Origin: Jiangella gansuensis DSM 44835
GTDB lineage: Bacteria > Actinomycetota > Actinomycetes > Jiangellales > Jiangellaceae
Assembly (NCBI RefSeq): GCF_000515395.1
Contig: NZ_KI911782.1
Span: 1,093,090-1,157,089, forward strand
DNA: 64,000 nucleotides
Direction of reading: 5' to 3'
The position numbers were made by a program, and so were the translations under genes. Each line of letters begins with the position of its first letter. Positions within the stretch are counted from its first letter, which is position 1. Below the pieces are notes generated by a model that ran no database searches, was not told where the DNA came from, and was given only the letters and a program-made list of their open reading frames with translations. This document shows, in pieces, positions 24,274 through 36,200 of this stretch.

Positions 24274-26511
24274 ATGACCACGACCCTGCCCCTGGACCGG
24301 CCACCCGTTCCCGCCCCGCCACCGCCACCTGGACCGGGCCGCGGCCTGGTCGTCGGCGCGGCCCGATGGAGCGCCCACCACAAGTGGACCGCGCTGCTGC
24401 TCTGGCTCGCGTTCGTCGCCGCCGCGATCGTCGGCGGCGGCGCCGTCGGGACCCAGGAGGTGGCCGACGGCGACTACGGCATCGGTGCCTCCGCGGGCGC
24501 CGACAAGGCGATCGCCGGCGCCGACTTCGACGAACCGCACACCGAGTCGGTCCTGGTCCGGGCGGCCGACGGCGGCATCGTCGACCCGTCGTCGGATCAA
24601 CTCGCCGGACTGCGTGCCGACCTGGCAGCGGCGTCCGGCGTCGCTGAGGTCTCCAGCCCGCAGCCCTCCGCCGACGGCGCCGCGGTGCTCTACGAGGTCA
24701 CCCTCGACGTTCCCGAGGGCACCGACGCGGAGATGGACGACGCCGCCTCCGCGGCCGCCGCCGAGGTCGGCCGCGTCGTCGACGAAGCCGGCGCCGCCGC
24801 GCCGGAGCTGATGGTCGGCCAGGTCGGCGACGCGTCCCTGGACGCCGCGCTGGACCAGCTCTACGAGGACGACCTGCGCCGGGCCGAGTACCTGTCGCTC
24901 CCGGTCAGCCTGCTCATCATGGTCGTGGTGTTCGGCGCGCTGATCGCCGCGGCGGTACCGGTGCTGCTGGCGTTGTCGTCGGTGGTCGCCGCGATGGGGC
25001 TGTCGGCGTTCGCGTCGCACCTCATCCCGTCCAGTGACATGCTCGCCTCGGTGATCCTCCTGGTCGGCATGGCCGTCGGCGTCGACTACTCGCTGTTCTA
25101 CGTGCGCCGCGAACGTGAGGAGCGGGCGAAGGGCCGCGGCACCCTGGACGCCGTCACCGTCGCGGCGGCCACGTCCGGCCGGGCCGTCGTGGTCTCCGGT
25201 ATCGCTGTCATCATCGCGATGGCCGGCATGTTCTTCGCCGGCGAGGCGACGTTCGAGTCGCTGGCCGTGGGCACCATCCTGGTCGTGGCGGTCGCCGTCG
25301 TCGGCTCGGTGACGGCGCTGCCCGCGTTGCTGTCGATCTTCGGCCGGTGGATCGACCGGCCGCGCATCCCGCTGCTGTGGCGGCTGCGTCGCGGCGACGG
25401 AGCCGACTCACGGCTGTGGAGCGCGATCCTGCGGCCGGTGCTGCGGCACCCGCGCACCGCGCTGTTCGTCGGCGTCGCCGCGCTGCTGGCACTCGCCGCA
25501 CCCGCGCTGGGTATGAAGCTGTCGCAACCGGGCATCTCGGACCTGGCCCAGGACGTGCCCGAGGTGCAGACCTACGACGCCGTCACCGCCGCGTTCCCCG
25601 CCGAAGGGGCGTCGCACACCGTCGCCGTCTGGTCCGCCGACGGTGCGGCACTGGACACCGCCGCCGTCGACGACGCCGTGGCCGCGCTCGGCGACGACGT
25701 GACGGGTGACCCGCGGTTCGCGGTCGACGACGGACTGACGGCCGAGTACTCCGCGGACCGGTCGGTCGCCGAGATCGCGGTGCACGTGCCGTACGAGTCC
25801 GACGACGAGCGAGCCGAACAGTCGCTGGAGGTGTTGCGGAACGACCTGGTGCCGGCGGCCTTCGACGGGGTGGACGGGGCCGAGACCGGCGTCACCGGGC
25901 AGACCGCCGGCAACGTCGACTTCCGCGGCCTGCTGGCCGACCGGATGCCGATCGTGATCGGGTTCGTACTGCTGATGACGATCATGGTGCTGGTGATGGC
26001 GTTCCGGTCGCTGACCGTCGCGCTGACGGCGGCCGCACTGAACCTGCTGTCGGTGGCGGCGGCCTACGGCCTGCTGACCCTGGTGTTCCAGAACACGTGG
26101 GCGGAGTCGCTGCTCGGCTTCACCTCGACCGGGGCGCTCATCATCTGGCTGCCGCTGTTCCTGTTCGTCATCCTGTTCGGGCTCTCGATGGACTACCACG
26201 TCTTCGTGGTCAGCCGCATCCGCGAAGGCGCCCGGGCGGGCCTGACGACGCCGGAGGCAGTGCGCACCGGGATCGTCCGCTCCGCCGGGGTGGTGACCAG
26301 CGCGGCCGTGGTGATGGTGGCGGTCTTCTCGATCTTCGCCTCGCTCGGCGCGATCGAGTTCAAGCAGCTGGGCATCGGACTGGCCGCGGCGATCCTCATC
26401 GACGCGACCATCGTCCGGGCCGTGCTGCTGCCATCGTTGATGGTGCTGCTGGGAGAGCGGAACTGGTGGCTGCCCCGGCCGCTGAAGCGGCTGCCGGCGC
26501 TGGAGCACTGA
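24274..26511 (+). CDS. MMPL/RND family membrane transporter
   Basis: A 745-residue MMPL protein with Pro-rich cytoplasmic N-terminus (PPVPAPPPPPGPGR), first helix near residue 44, and the duplicated membrane modules. Key motifs are VILLVGMAVGVDYSLFYVRREREERAKG and FVILFGLSMDYHVFVVSRIREGARAG. It differs clearly from the MMPL at 14072, so it is not a recent duplicate. The 170-bp upstream region holds G/C-rich inverted repeats (TGGGG-TGAT-CCCC and GGGGGTTACCCCC, 24122-24156) but no recognised promoter or regulator. It is a single gene ending at a strong palindromic terminator. The substrate is unknown. Confidence 0.9.
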   Translation: MTTTLPLDRPPVPAPPPPPGPGRGLVVGAARWSAHHKWTALLLWLAFVAAAIVGGGAVGTQEVADGDYGIGASAGADKAIAGADFDEPHTESVLVRAADGGIVDPSSDQLAGLRADLAAASGVAEVSSPQPSADGAAVLYEVTLDVPEGTDAEMDDAASAAAAEVGRVVDEAGAAAPELMVGQVGDASLDAALDQLYEDDLRRAEYLSLPVSLLIMVVVFGALIAAAVPVLLALSSVVAAMGLSAFASHLIPSSDMLASVILLVGMAVGVDYSLFYVRREREERAKGRGTLDAVTVAAATSGRAVVVSGIAVIIAMAGMFFAGEATFESLAVGTILVVAVAVVGSVTALPALLSIFGRWIDRPRIPLLWRLRRGDGADSRLWSAILRPVLRHPRTALFVGVAALLALAAPALGMKLSQPGISDLAQDVPEVQTYDAVTAAFPAEGASHTVAVWSADGAALDTAAVDDAVAALGDDVTGDPRFAVDDGLTAEYSADRSVAEIAVHVPYESDDERAEQSLEVLRNDLVPAAFDGVDGAETGVTGQTAGNVDFRGLLADRMPIVIGFVLLMTIMVLVMAFRSLTVALTAAALNLLSVAAAYGLLTLVFQNTWAESLLGFTSTGALIIWLPLFLFVILFGLSMDYHVFVVSRIREGARAGLTTPEAVRTGIVRSAGVVTSAAVVMVAVFSIFASLGAIEFKQLGIGLAAAILIDATIVRAVLLPSLMVLLGERNWWLPRPLKRLPALEH

Positions 26512-26525
26512 CAGGCCGAGCCCCA

Positions 26526-26574
26526 TGATCATGTTCCCTCGCGGTCGATCAGTGACCGCGAGGGAACATGATCA
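26526..26574. terminator. Perfect 21-bp-arm palindrome, bidirectional terminator; repeated element copy 1
   Basis: Arms 26526-26546 and 26554-26574 are exact reverse complements, with a 7-base loop. The outer part reads TGATCATGTTCCCTCGCGG. It lies between two convergent genes, 15 bp after one stop and 10 bp before the other. The same outer arms recur at 49694. Confidence 0.85.
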
Positions 26575-26583
26575 CGGGATGGG

Positions 26584-27438
26584 TCAGCTGGTGAAGACCT
26601 CGACCTCGACCAAGCGCGAGTAGTCACCGTTGTTCGACGCGAGGCCTACGATCCGGACGGCGTCGGCGGTCACCGGCGGGAACGTCGACGTCACCCGGCC
26701 CGCGGAGTTGCCGCGCACCTCGTCGACGGTCTGCCAGCCGCCGTCCACCCGCACCTGCACGTCGAAGTCACGCAGCCCGTAGCGGGCGGCCGGGTAGCGG
26801 GCCGAGTCCAGCGTCCAGGTCTCCACCCGTCCGACGGTGGCCGGCGCGGCCATGGCGACGTCGTACGTGTCCGGGAAGACGCCGCTCGTGCCGTCGTTCC
26901 AGCCGGTCAGCGTGTCCCACTGCTCGGAGTCCGTGTTGCCGTCGGCCGCGCCGCACACGTCGAAGTTCGCGTGCGTCGACGACGCGGTCGCCTGCTCCCC
27001 GAGCGCCAGGTTGTCGCCCGGCCCCTTCGGCGGTAGCGGCAGCACCTCGACCGGCACGGTGAGCCGCGCACCGTCCGTCGTCACCCGCACGTCGTAGACG
27101 CCGGGCGCGGCGTCGCGCGGCACCGTCACGCCGACCCGCGCGGACACGGTGTGGTCCGGGTCCCAGGCGGGCAACCACGACGACACCAGCTCGCGGTCGA
27201 GCACGACCGGGCCGCCCGCTGCCAGCAACGCGTCGGCGTAGAGGTCCGCGGTGCTCGTGTTCGTCAGGCCGAGCTGGAACGAGCTGGGCAGGCAGGGCAG
27301 TCCGACCACCTCCACCCGCTCCGGCGTCGCCGACAGCCGGACGGGGTCGCGGTCCGGCCGGGCGGCCGTGCTGGCTGCCGCGCCGGCCACCCCGAGTACC
27401 GCGGTCGCCAGGACGACCACACCGATCTGCCGCTTCAT
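26584..27438 (-). CDS. Secreted protein with C-terminal discoidin (F5/8 type C-like) domain
   Basis: A 284-residue exported protein with signal peptide (MKRQIGVVVLATAVLGVAGAA). The first ~140 residues form a beta-rich domain (VRLSATPERVEVVGLPC... VYDVRVTTDGARLTVPVEVLPLP), like an NEW3/bacterial Ig-type module. The C-terminal ~140 residues match the coagulation factor 5/8 type C fold: NLALGEQATASSTHANFDVCGAADGN, WDTLTGWND, VGRVETWTLD and VRIVGLASNNGDYSRLVEVEVF. Such domains bind carbohydrate or other surface ligands. It overlaps the PhoD gene (ATGA) and so is a co-expressed secreted partner, perhaps a targeting or substrate-binding subunit. Confidence 0.85.
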   Translation of the reverse strand: MKRQIGVVVLATAVLGVAGAAASTAARPDRDPVRLSATPERVEVVGLPCLPSSFQLGLTNTSTADLYADALLAAGGPVVLDRELVSSWLPAWDPDHTVSARVGVTVPRDAAPGVYDVRVTTDGARLTVPVEVLPLPPKGPGDNLALGEQATASSTHANFDVCGAADGNTDSEQWDTLTGWNDGTSGVFPDTYDVAMAAPATVGRVETWTLDSARYPAARYGLRDFDVQVRVDGGWQTVDEVRGNSAGRVTSTFPPVTADAVRIVGLASNNGDYSRLVEVEVFTS

Positions 27439-29078
27439 CGCTGACCTCCCACGACGTGGATGGTGGGGTCGCCGTCGGCGACGGCGAGCCGGGCGCAGGT
27501 GGTGACGGCGCCGTCGGGGACGGTGACCCGGTCGGCCACGCGGAAGTCGGCCACCCACCGGTCGGGCGTGACCTCGACGCGCACGTAACCGCGCTGGAAG
27601 TTGCCGAACTTCACGTGCGGGTTCTCGTCGAGGATGGTCTGGCCACCCGGGTCGAGGTCGACGCCGTCGCGGCCGGAGCTGATGGACGTGCCGACGAACT
27701 CCGTCCCCACCACCGGTGCCGACTCGTCGGCGTAGTCGGCCTTCAGCTCCGACGCGACGCTGCGGTGCAGGTCGCCGGCGATGCTGACGAGGTTGCGCAC
27801 GCCTCGTTCGTAGGCGCCGCCCAGAACCCGCTGCCGCGAGGCGACGTAGCCGTCCCAAGTGTCCATCGGCACGATCACCTCCGCTCCGGCCCGGGTGTCC
27901 AGCTGCGCTATCGCCGTCTGGTGGGCCAGCACCTCCCACCGCGCCGAGCGCTCGGCGAAACCGTCCAGCAGCCAGCGCTCTTGCTCCGCGCCGGTGATGG
28001 TGCGGTTCGGGTCCAGCGAGCCGGGGTTGGGCGGGTCGGAGCCGTCGCCGGCGGCCTGGTCGTCGCGGTACTGCCGGGTGTCCAGCAGGTTGAACCGGAC
28101 CAGGTCGCCGTACTGGAACCGCCGGTACAACTGCAGGTCCGGGCCGGTCGGCGCCTGGGTCATCCGCACCGGCATGTGCTCCCACCAGGCCCGGAACGCG
28201 TTGGCGCGGCGGACCAGGAACTCCGGGCGGGTGGGGGTCGGTGTGTTGCCCTCTGGCACGTCGCCGGCCCAGTTGTTCTCCACCTCGTGGTCGTCCATGG
28301 TGACGATCCACGGCGCGGCGGCGTGCGCGGCCTGCAGGTCCGGGTCGGACTTGTAGAGCGCGTATCGGGCCCGGTACTCGTCCAGCGTGATCGTCTCGCG
28401 CAGGAAGTCGGCCGGGAGCTGCTGCTGACGCACCCCGGCGCCGACGCCCACGCCGTACTCGTACAGGTAGTCGCCGAGGTGGAAGACGACGTCGTGGTCC
28501 AGCGCCGCCAGGTCGCGGTAGGCGGTGTAGAAGCCCTCCCAGTACGCCTGGCAGGACGCGAACGCGAACGACAGCCCCGGTACCGGCTGCCCGGCGGCCG
28601 GCGCGGTGCGGGTACGCCCGACCGGGCTGACGTCGCGGCCCACCCGGAAGCGGTACCAGTAGTGCCGCCATGGACGCAGTCCCGTGACGTCGACGTGGAC
28701 GCTGTACGACTGCTCGCGCCGCGCCCGGGCGGTGCCGCTGCGGACGACGCGGCGGAAGCCCTCGTCCTCGGCCACCTGCCACTGCACCAGCACGGGCCGT
28801 GGCCCCAGGCCGCCGAACGGCTCCAGCGGCCGCGGCGCCAGCCGGGTCCAGATGACGACGGCGTCCGGGAGCGGATCGCCGGACGCGACCCCGAGGGTGA
28901 ACGGGTCGTCGGGCAGCCGGTTCAACTCGACGGCGGGCCCGTCCGCGGCCGCCAGGCCGGGCAGCGCACCCACCGCGGCCAGGCCCATGGCGGCGCCGGT
29001 GACGGTGAGGAACCTGCGCCGGGTCGCGTCGACGGCGTCGAGCCGGAGCGTCTGGAAAGGATCTCGGTCGGCAGTCAC
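27435..29078 (-). CDS. phoD: PhoD-family alkaline phosphatase/phosphodiesterase, Tat-exported
   Basis: A 547-residue enzyme with a twin-arginine signal (TRRRFLTVTGAAMGLAAVGALPGLAAA, about residues 16-42) and the PhoD entry motif FTLGVASGDPLPDAVVIWTRLAP. The metallophosphatase blocks are FAFASCQAY, DHDVVFHLGDYLYEYG, TMDDHEVENNWAGD, LLDTRQYRDDQ and VSIAGDLHRSVASEL. These bind Fe3+/Ca2+ and hydrolyse phosphate mono- and diesters outside the cell. The GTG at 29078 is chosen as the start that leaves a short n-region before the RR motif; this is not supported by a strong ribosome-binding site. It is followed by a discoidin protein with overlapping start. No Pho box is obvious. Confidence 0.9.
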   Translation of the reverse strand: MTADRDPFQTLRLDAVDATRRRFLTVTGAAMGLAAVGALPGLAAADGPAVELNRLPDDPFTLGVASGDPLPDAVVIWTRLAPRPLEPFGGLGPRPVLVQWQVAEDEGFRRVVRSGTARARREQSYSVHVDVTGLRPWRHYWYRFRVGRDVSPVGRTRTAPAAGQPVPGLSFAFASCQAYWEGFYTAYRDLAALDHDVVFHLGDYLYEYGVGVGAGVRQQQLPADFLRETITLDEYRARYALYKSDPDLQAAHAAAPWIVTMDDHEVENNWAGDVPEGNTPTPTRPEFLVRRANAFRAWWEHMPVRMTQAPTGPDLQLYRRFQYGDLVRFNLLDTRQYRDDQAAGDGSDPPNPGSLDPNRTITGAEQERWLLDGFAERSARWEVLAHQTAIAQLDTRAGAEVIVPMDTWDGYVASRQRVLGGAYERGVRNLVSIAGDLHRSVASELKADYADESAPVVGTEFVGTSISSGRDGVDLDPGGQTILDENPHVKFGNFQRGYVRVEVTPDRWVADFRVADRVTVPDGAVTTCARLAVADGDPTIHVVGGQR

Positions 29079-29178
29079 GCGCCAGAGCAGACCAGCCGCA
29101 ACCGACGCCAAAGCGGACGAACAGTGACCGATAGGCGAACTTCCACCGGGTGTGCAGTCAGGGTCTCGTCGCTGGCCG

Positions 29179-29207
29179 TTGGCACCGCCGAGACATATGC
29201 GTACCAT
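29179..29207 (+). promoter_or_regulatory. Leaderless promoter of the second vapBC
   Basis: TTGGCA (29179-29184), a 17-bp spacer, then TACCAT (29202-29207), followed by six bases and the ATG at 29214. There is no Shine-Dalgarno sequence. Hexamer spacing and distance to ATG match a leaderless actinobacterial transcript. Confidence 0.6.
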
Positions 29208-29213
29208 GTGTGT

Positions 29214-29438
29214 ATGGCTCGGTTGAATGTCTACGTCCCCGATGACCTCGCCGAAGAGGTCAGGGCGTCGGGCCTCAACGTCTCGCAGGTCGCGCAGCAG
29301 GCGTTGCGGCAGGAGCTCGACCGGCACAGAGCGGAGACATGGCTGGACCACGTCCGTCGCCGCCGATACGCCGGTGTCACGCACGATCAGGCGATGGCTG
29401 CGTTGGACGACGCCCGGGACGAGCTCGGCGCGCCGTGA
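29214..29438 (+). CDS. vapB: Type II antitoxin, short CopG/CcdA-like
   Basis: A 74-residue protein starting with ARLNVYVPDDLAEEVRASGLNVSQVAQQALRQEL, a ribbon-helix-helix domain of the kind paired with PIN toxins. The C-terminal ~35 residues (WLDHVRRRRYAGVTHDQAMAALDDARDEL) would contact the toxin. The ATG lies right after a consensus-spaced -10 element, so translation is probably leaderless. The stop overlaps the toxin start (GTGA). It is unrelated in detail to the antitoxin at 13395, so this is an independent locus. Confidence 0.85.
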   Translation: MARLNVYVPDDLAEEVRASGLNVSQVAQQALRQELDRHRAETWLDHVRRRRYAGVTHDQAMAALDDARDELGAP

Positions 29439-29839
29439 CACTGGACGCCGTGGTGGTCGACGCGTCCGCCGTGGTCGACCTCGTCGTGCCGACCGAACGA
29501 GCTGATGCGGTGGCGAGAACCATCGAGGGCCGCGCTCTGCATGCCCCGGCGCACCTCGATGCGGAGTTGCTGAGCGCATTCGGGCGGCTTCACCGCGCCG
29601 GCGCGCTGTCCGAGGATGATGTCGTGGAGCTCATCGATGTCGTGCGGCGCATGCCGGTCGTCCGTCATGCCGTGCCTGACCTGCTGGACCCGGCATGGGA
29701 GCACCGGCACGACACCAGGCTGACGGATGCTCTGTACCTGGCATTGGCGCAGCGGCTCGAGACGTCGCTTGTCACCACGGACGCACGGCTGGCCCGGGCG
29801 GGCTCGGCGGCGAACGTAGTGGTCCCTCTCGAGGGTTAG
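29435..29839 (+). CDS. vapC: VapC PIN-domain ribonuclease toxin
   Basis: A 134-residue PIN domain with its acidic quartet in place: Asp in [12 protein letters not shown] (~residue 9), Glu in [13 protein letters not shown] (~44), Asp in [13 protein letters not shown] (~98) and Asp in [11 protein letters not shown] (~116). It should be a Mg2+-dependent RNase held inactive by the overlapping antitoxin. It is 224 bp upstream of mfd, with nothing recognised in the spacer. The start is the GTG that overlaps the antitoxin stop. Confidence 0.9.
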   Translation: MTLDAVVVDASAVVDLVVPTERADAVARTIEGRALHAPAHLDAELLSAFGRLHRAGALSEDDVVELIDVVRRMPVVRHAVPDLLDPAWEHRHDTRLTDALYLALAQRLETSLVTTDARLARAGSAANVVVPLEG

Positions 29840-30063
29840 AGCCTGCATCACACCGGAGCCCGCGACACCGGCGTGGCCGCGACGTGGACGAGGACTCAGT
29901 AGGGCCTCCAGACCGGTCCGGATCGCACCCCACACGCCATGCGGCCTGTACCGGTGAGCGGCGGCCGGGTTCGTGTCGTTGTCGGTGCCGCGGCGTAAAC
30001 TCCGTATCAGCACCCCCTCTCCGGCCTGGTTTGGGGGCACGTCTGTGTGCCCGGAAGGCGAGC

Positions 30064-33720
<3,657 letters not shown>

Positions 33721-33728
33721 GATGCGGC

Positions 33729-33774
33729 GCGGGCCATCCGTGCCGGGCGAAGCGGGCCATCCGGGCCGGGCGAA
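33729..33774 (+). repeat. 23-bp tandem duplication between mfd and the SurA-like gene
   Basis: Two adjacent 23-bp units (33729-33751 and 33752-33774), starting GCGGGCCATCCG and ending GCCGGGCGAA, differ at one base. They lie just after the mfd stop. Probably a local slippage product; no function is evident. Confidence 0.8.
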
Positions 33775-33811
33775 CCCGACGCACACCGACGCACCGACGA
33801 AGAGGATCACC

Positions 33812-34387
33812 GTGCCGACCATCCGACGCATCATCACGGCGTCCCTGGCCGCCGTCGCGGCCGTGTCGCTGGCCGCCTGCGACGCCGAGCAGATCGGTTC
33901 CGCCGTCGTGATCGACGGCGAGCGGTACACCGTCGAGGACCTGCAGAACGAGGTCGACCACGTCGAGCAGCTCGAGGGGTTCGACGTCGAGGCCGCCGGG
34001 GGGATGCCCGCGTTCCAGCGGCAGGTGCTGACCCGGTACATCCAGCACCAGATCTTCCTGCGGCTGGCCGAGGACGAAGGCATCGAGATCACCGAGGCCG
34101 ACATCGACGCAGCCATCGAGCAGTTCGAGCAGCAGTCCGGCGGCGACCTGACGCCCGCGCTGGAGCAGAGCGGCTACACCGAGGACGCGTTCCGTGCCGG
34201 CGTCGCCGACCAGCTGATCGCCGAGGCCTACGCCTCCGACACCGGTGCCGACAACGCCGTCCTCACCCAGACCATCATCGAGGTCGGCGACACGATGGAC
34301 ATCGAGGTCAACCCACGGTACGGCACATGGGGCGAGGACCTCGCCGTCAGCGCCGACACCGGGTCCATCTCCGAACCGGCGCAGTGA
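33812..34387 (+). CDS. SurA-N-domain lipoprotein (peptidyl-prolyl isomerase-like chaperone without PPIase domain)
   Basis: A 191-residue lipoprotein: signal peptide TIRRIITASLAAVAAVSLAAC with lipobox LAAC, then an entirely helical SurA N-terminal domain (VVIDGERYTVEDLQNEVDHVEQL, then FQRQVLTRYIQHQIFLRLAEDEGIEITEADIDAAIEQFEQ). There is no parvulin domain, as usual for the actinobacterial homologue between mfd and mazG. It probably assists folding of exported proteins at the membrane surface. The GTG at 33812 is chosen for the signal peptide. The stop overlaps the mazG start (GTGA), which indicates coupling. Confidence 0.85.
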   Translation: MPTIRRIITASLAAVAAVSLAACDAEQIGSAVVIDGERYTVEDLQNEVDHVEQLEGFDVEAAGGMPAFQRQVLTRYIQHQIFLRLAEDEGIEITEADIDAAIEQFEQQSGGDLTPALEQSGYTEDAFRAGVADQLIAEAYASDTGADNAVLTQTIIEVGDTMDIEVNPRYGTWGEDLAVSADTGSISEPAQ

Positions 34388-35337
34388 TCTCTCCCGGCCG
34401 GCTGGTCCTGCTCGCCACCAGCCCGCGGGTGGCGCCGGGCCTGCTGTCCGGGCGGGCCTGGGAGCTGCTGCGGGCCGGCCGGGTGCTGGCGGACGACGCG
34501 TCGCACCCGCAGCTCGAAGCACTCCGCGCGGCCGGCGTCGACGTGACGCTCGTCGACGAGCCGCCGTCCGTTGCCGCGGACGGCGAACTGGTGGTGTGGC
34601 TGCTGCCGCCGGACGACGACGGCGCCGAGGCGCTCGCGGCCGCGCCGGGCGCCCAGGTGGTCGTCGGCTCGGCGGACCTGCCCGGCGCCCGGCTGCTGGA
34701 CCTCGTCGCCGTCATGGACCGGCTGCGCTCGCCAGGCGGCTGCCCGTGGGACGCCGAACAGACACACCGCAGCCTGGCGACGTACCTGCTGGAAGAGACC
34801 TACGAGACGCTCGAGGCGATCGAAGCGGGTGACGACGACGACCTGCGCGAGGAGCTCGGCGACCTGCTGCTCCAGGTGGTGTTCCACGCCCGGCTGGCGC
34901 AGGAGCGCACGGCCACGCCATGGTCCATCGACGACGTCGCCGCCGGCATCGCGCAGAAGCTGATCCGCCGCCACCCGCACGTGTTCGCCGACGCGCACGC
35001 GCCCACCGCCTCCGACGTCGGGGAGCGGTGGGAGAAGCTGAAGCGCGCCGAGAAGGGCCGCGAGTCCGCCGTCGACGGTGTCCCGCTCGCGCAGCCGGCG
35101 CTGTCGCTGGCGGCGAAACTGGTGCACCGGGTCGAGAAGGCCGGGGTGACGGTGCCGACGCGCGAGATCCCCCTGCCGCCGGTGGCCTCGGCCGAGGACG
35201 TCGGCGACGCCCTGTTCGCGCTGGCTCGCACCGCCCGCGAACTCGGCGTCGACCCCGAGCAGGCGCTGCGCGACGCCGCCCGCCGCTACGTCAGCGCCGT
35301 TCGCGCCGCCGAGTCACCTCCGCCGCCCCCGAAATGA
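34384..35337 (+). CDS. mazG: Nucleoside triphosphate pyrophosphohydrolase MazG
   Basis: A 317-residue protein. The C-terminal ~200 residues carry the MazG fold: LRSPGGCPWDAEQTHRSLATYLLEETYETLEAI with the metal-binding ExxE, then DLREELGDLLLQVVFHARLA (ExxD), VAAGIAQKLIRRHPHVF and GERWEKLKRAEKG. It hydrolyses (d)NTPs to monophosphates and pyrophosphate to clean the nucleotide pool. The N-terminal ~115 residues are a poorly conserved Rossmann-like extension seen in actinobacterial MazG. GTG 34384 overlaps the upstream stop. After this gene the conserved order is broken by accessory DNA before eno resumes at 45070. Confidence 0.93.
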   Translation: MISPGRLVLLATSPRVAPGLLSGRAWELLRAGRVLADDASHPQLEALRAAGVDVTLVDEPPSVAADGELVVWLLPPDDDGAEALAAAPGAQVVVGSADLPGARLLDLVAVMDRLRSPGGCPWDAEQTHRSLATYLLEETYETLEAIEAGDDDDLREELGDLLLQVVFHARLAQERTATPWSIDDVAAGIAQKLIRRHPHVFADAHAPTASDVGERWEKLKRAEKGRESAVDGVPLAQPALSLAAKLVHRVEKAGVTVPTREIPLPPVASAEDVGDALFALARTARELGVDPEQALRDAARRYVSAVRAAESPPPPPK

Positions 35338-35468
35338 GGCTCTTCTGACGCTTCCGTGGGCGTCACGTCCGGGGAGCCGATTGCCTGCCTCGTCGCACAC
35401 TCGGCGAGCTTCACATCGTCGTTCCCGGTGGTGGCTGTAGAGCAGGTTGCCGCACTGTGCACCGTTCG

Positions 35469-35545
35469 GGTCACGTCACTCGCCACGCGGTCGGACTCTG
35501 GCGTTTTCACCGTCCGGTACGGCCTTCGAGGCGAGTGACGTGACC
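35469..35545. repeat. 16-bp perfect inverted repeat in gene-free region after mazG
   Basis: GGTCACGTCACTCGCC (35469-35484) and GGCGAGTGACGTGACC (35530-35545) are exact reverse complements 45 bp apart. A partial third copy (ACGTGACCCGG) follows at about 35559. The region 35338-35838 has no credible gene; this repeat and the next set are the only structure I see in it. Confidence 0.75.
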
Positions 35546-35653
35546 TGAAGGCCCGCTACGTGACCCGGCGACGACACATGTGGGCGGGTGGCCGGCTGGC
35601 CGCGGACTCCTGCAGGCGACCCCTGTGCCCTGGGGCGGAGTCGCTCGTGCACC

Positions 35654-35741
35654 TTGGCACGCGATATCGGCGCCTTGGTACGCGAACTCATCGCTCGAGA
35701 GTCCAGTTTCTCCCGGTTCGCGGAGTGATATCGCGTACCAA
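35654..35741. repeat. Three TTGGYACGCGA boxes forming an inverted repeat
   Basis: TTGGCACGCGATATC (35654-35668) is matched in inverse by GATATCGCGTACCAA (35727-35741), 14 of 15 positions. A third box, TTGGTACGCGA (35675-35685), lies between them. CCTTGGTACGC (35673-35683) also pairs with GCGTACCAAGG (35733-35743). It could be protein-binding sites or a degenerate element end. Confidence 0.65.
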
Positions 35742-35838
35742 GGCGCGAACCGCGCGATCTGTCCGCCGCGCCTCCAAGGGGCAACACTCCAGCCGGGCAA
35801 CCGTCGCACGCGGCCAGGCGGCCAGGCGGCCAGCAGCA

Positions 35839-35910
35839 GGCGAACTCCCGCTTCGGCAGGCAAGCATCCATGGTGCGGCGGGAACACCCATGCCGAACGT
35901 GATCATTTCC
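35839..35910 (+). repeat. 72-bp hairpin repeat, copy B (left of ISL3 remnant)
   Basis: From GGCGAACTCCCGC to CGTGATCATTTCC. It shares the GGCAAGCATCCATGG loop and ACACCCATGCCG segment with the other copies. The stem is weakened to CCCGC/GCGGG. It abuts the transposase remnant and is mirrored by copy C on the other side. Confidence 0.85.
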
Positions 35911-36174
35911 GGCTCTTGTGATCTGGCGAAGTGGCTGGCGTGGACCCAGCGCTGCCGCATCCCGGTCTTCGTGAACCTCGGACGAAAGATCAACAAGCGC
36001 CTCCACGCGATCCACGCCACCCTCGAACACGGCCTGTCCAACGGGCTCATCGAATCGACCAACACCAAGATCCGCCTCATCACCCGCGTCGCCTTCAGGT
36101 TCAATGACCCCGACGCCCTCATCGCCCTGGCCATGCTCTCCCTCAGCTACCGACCCGCCCTCCCCGGCCGATGA
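35911..36174 (+). pseudogene. ISL3-family transposase, C-terminal remnant
   Basis: About 85 codons from 35920 to the TGA at 36172 read AKWLAWTQRCRIPVFVNLGRKI, HATLEHGLSNGLIESTNTKIRL and ITRVAFRFNDPDALIALAMLSL, ending in PALPGR. This is the conserved C-terminal end of ISL3 transposases, including the catalytic Glu in GLIEST. The N-terminal ~340 residues with the other catalytic Asp residues are missing, so it is inactive. The bases right after copy B (GGCTCTT) and right before copy C (inverse GACTCTCCGACC) resemble ISL3 terminal inverted repeats, suggesting an internal deletion that kept both ends. Confidence 0.85.
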
Positions 36175-36200
36175 CCACCCACGGATCGGGTCGGAGAGTC

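Noticed and set aside
35560-36174. 204-codon frame read as an intact gene
   Set aside because: Only its last ~85 codons match a transposase; the first part runs through the inverted repeats and the 72-bp repeat, so it is a remnant.
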